A stretch of DNA of 6,594 nt, from the NCBI GenBank assembly GCA_023393045.1, contig JAEWMV010000147.1:1-6594 (forward strand), given 5' to 3'. Source of the DNA: Bacillota bacterium. Lineage in GTDB: Bacteria > Bacillota > Clostridia > Christensenellales > CAG-138. Each line of letters begins with the position of its first letter. Within the stretch, counting starts at the first letter, position 1. Under the pieces are notes generated by a model. The model worked only from the letters and a program-made list of their open reading frames with translations, was not told where the DNA came from and did not search any database. The position numbers and the translations under genes are program-made. Positions 6,203 through 6,594 of this stretch are shown in pieces.

Positions 6203-6220
6203 CCGGACCGAACGGTCCGG
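6203..6220 (+). repeat. Perfect 18-base inverted repeat in the MCP leader
   Basis: CCGGACCG (6203-6210), AA, CGGTCCGG (6213-6220). As RNA it would form a six- to eight-pair hairpin with a tight loop; as DNA it is an operator-like dyad. It lies between an AGGAGG at 6185-6190 and an in-frame ATG at 6221, upstream of the preferred MCP start. Confidence 0.6.
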
Positions 6221-6236
6221 ATGAAGAAGGATGATG

Positions 6237-6243
6237 AAGGAGG
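6237..6243 (+). promoter_or_regulatory. Ribosome binding site of the MCP gene
   Basis: AAGGAGG ends 10 bases before ATG 6254. An in-frame ATG at 6221 would add 11 charged residues before the membrane segment; its only Shine-Dalgarno candidate, AGGAGG at 6185-6190, is 30 bases away unless the inverted repeat between them folds. Confidence 0.75.
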
Positions 6244-6253
6244 AAAAAACATC

Positions 6254-6594
6254 ATGAAGAACCTGTCCATCAGTGGAAAGCTGCTTATGGGTTTCGGGTT
6301 GGTGCTGGCCCTTTTGGTCCTCGCCATCGCGCTTTCCCTCGTGAGCATGAACAACATAGGGGAGCAGGTCGACCTGTACAGCCAGTACACGGTACCCAAC
6401 AACAACAGCCTCTGGCTGATGCGAAGCGAGCTGGTCTCGGCGGAGCGCTATATACTCGCTTCTTTCCACGCCTATGATCTCGCCGAGATGCGCGCCGCGC
6501 TCAGCGCGGCCGAACAGGACGGGCAGGAGGTGCTCGCGGCGCTCGAAGCCTATGAGGGCAACCAGCCCGACGATTCGCGTGAAGCGCAGATTGC
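6254..6594 (+). CDS. Methyl-accepting chemotaxis protein, N-terminal part (3' end outside window)
   Basis: The first 113 codons of a transmembrane chemoreceptor, open to the right edge. A short positive N-terminus (MKNLSISGK) is followed by one hydrophobic segment (about residues 10-31, rich in Leu, Val and Ala) that serves as first transmembrane helix and uncleaved signal anchor. After it the chain becomes a polar, helix-rich stretch (MNNIGEQVDLYSQYTVPNNN and onward, then SELVSAERYILASF), like the first helices of a four-helix-bundle MCP sensor domain. HAMP, methylation and signalling-tip regions would lie beyond the window. The start at 6254 is favoured by AAGGAGG at 6237-6243. The position directly after a che operon strongly supports an MCP; without the signalling tip, a sensor kinase or cyclase with the same sensor domain remains possible. 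The ligand cannot be inferred. Confidence 0.82.
   Translation, partial: MKNLSISGKLLMGFGLVLALLVLAIALSLVSMNNIGEQVDLYSQYTVPNNNSLWLMRSELVSAERYILASFHAYDLAEMRAALSAAEQDGQEVLAALEAYEGNQPDDSREAQI

Noticed and set aside
6203..6220. Dyad as a second intrinsic terminator
   Set aside because: No T run follows; the next bases are ATGAAGAAGG, so it was kept only as an inverted repeat of unknown role.
6234..6257. Seven-codon leader frame overlapping the MCP start
   Set aside because: It has no ribosome binding site of its own and consists mostly of the Shine-Dalgarno and A-rich spacer of the MCP gene.

Overview
The window is a piece of a bacterial chemotaxis operon. All seven complete or partial genes at the core read left to right on the + strand: the 3' end of cheA, then cheW, cheR, cheB, cheD, a soluble PAS-type histidine kinase, a response regulator, and the 5' end of a methyl-accepting chemotaxis protein (MCP) gene. 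Base composition is visibly GC-rich (roughly 60 %), yet AUA is used freely for Ile and the ribosome binding sites are strong AAGGAGG types. CheD next to CheB and CheR, the TTNHTFFMRE form of the CheR motif and the strong Shine-Dalgarno sequences fit a GC-rich clostridial Firmicute best. Synergistota or Desulfovibrio-like organisms cannot be excluded from this sequence alone.

Layout: 1-353 is the CheA C-terminal regulatory (P5) domain. 403-900 is the CheW coupling protein, 989-1801 the CheR receptor methyltransferase, 1809-2834 the CheB methylesterase/deamidase and 2844-3314 the CheD receptor deamidase. 3328-5358 is a kinase with order PAS - PAS (with four cysteines) - HisKA - HATPase - HPt. 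5360-6130 is a receiver domain fused to a DUF2442-like C-terminal domain. A 123-base gap with two strong inverted repeats precedes the MCP gene, which starts at 6254 and runs off the end. From cheR to the response regulator the gaps are 1 to 13 bases, so these genes are almost certainly co-transcribed and partly translationally coupled.

How the genes fit together: CheA and CheW form the signalling array with receptors such as the MCP at the right end. CheR and CheB set receptor methylation, and CheD deamidates receptor glutamines. The unusual part is the pair at 3328-6130. The kinase has the sequence style of a hybrid kinase and carries a C-terminal HPt, but the receiver that normally lies between kinase core and HPt is missing. 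A receiver is encoded as a separate protein one base downstream, carrying a DUF2442-like domain instead of a DNA-binding output. The simplest reading is a phosphorelay split over two proteins and embedded in a chemotaxis operon, with a possible metal or redox input through the cysteine-bearing PAS domain. That reading is inference. No RNA genes, CRISPR arrays or mobile elements were seen.
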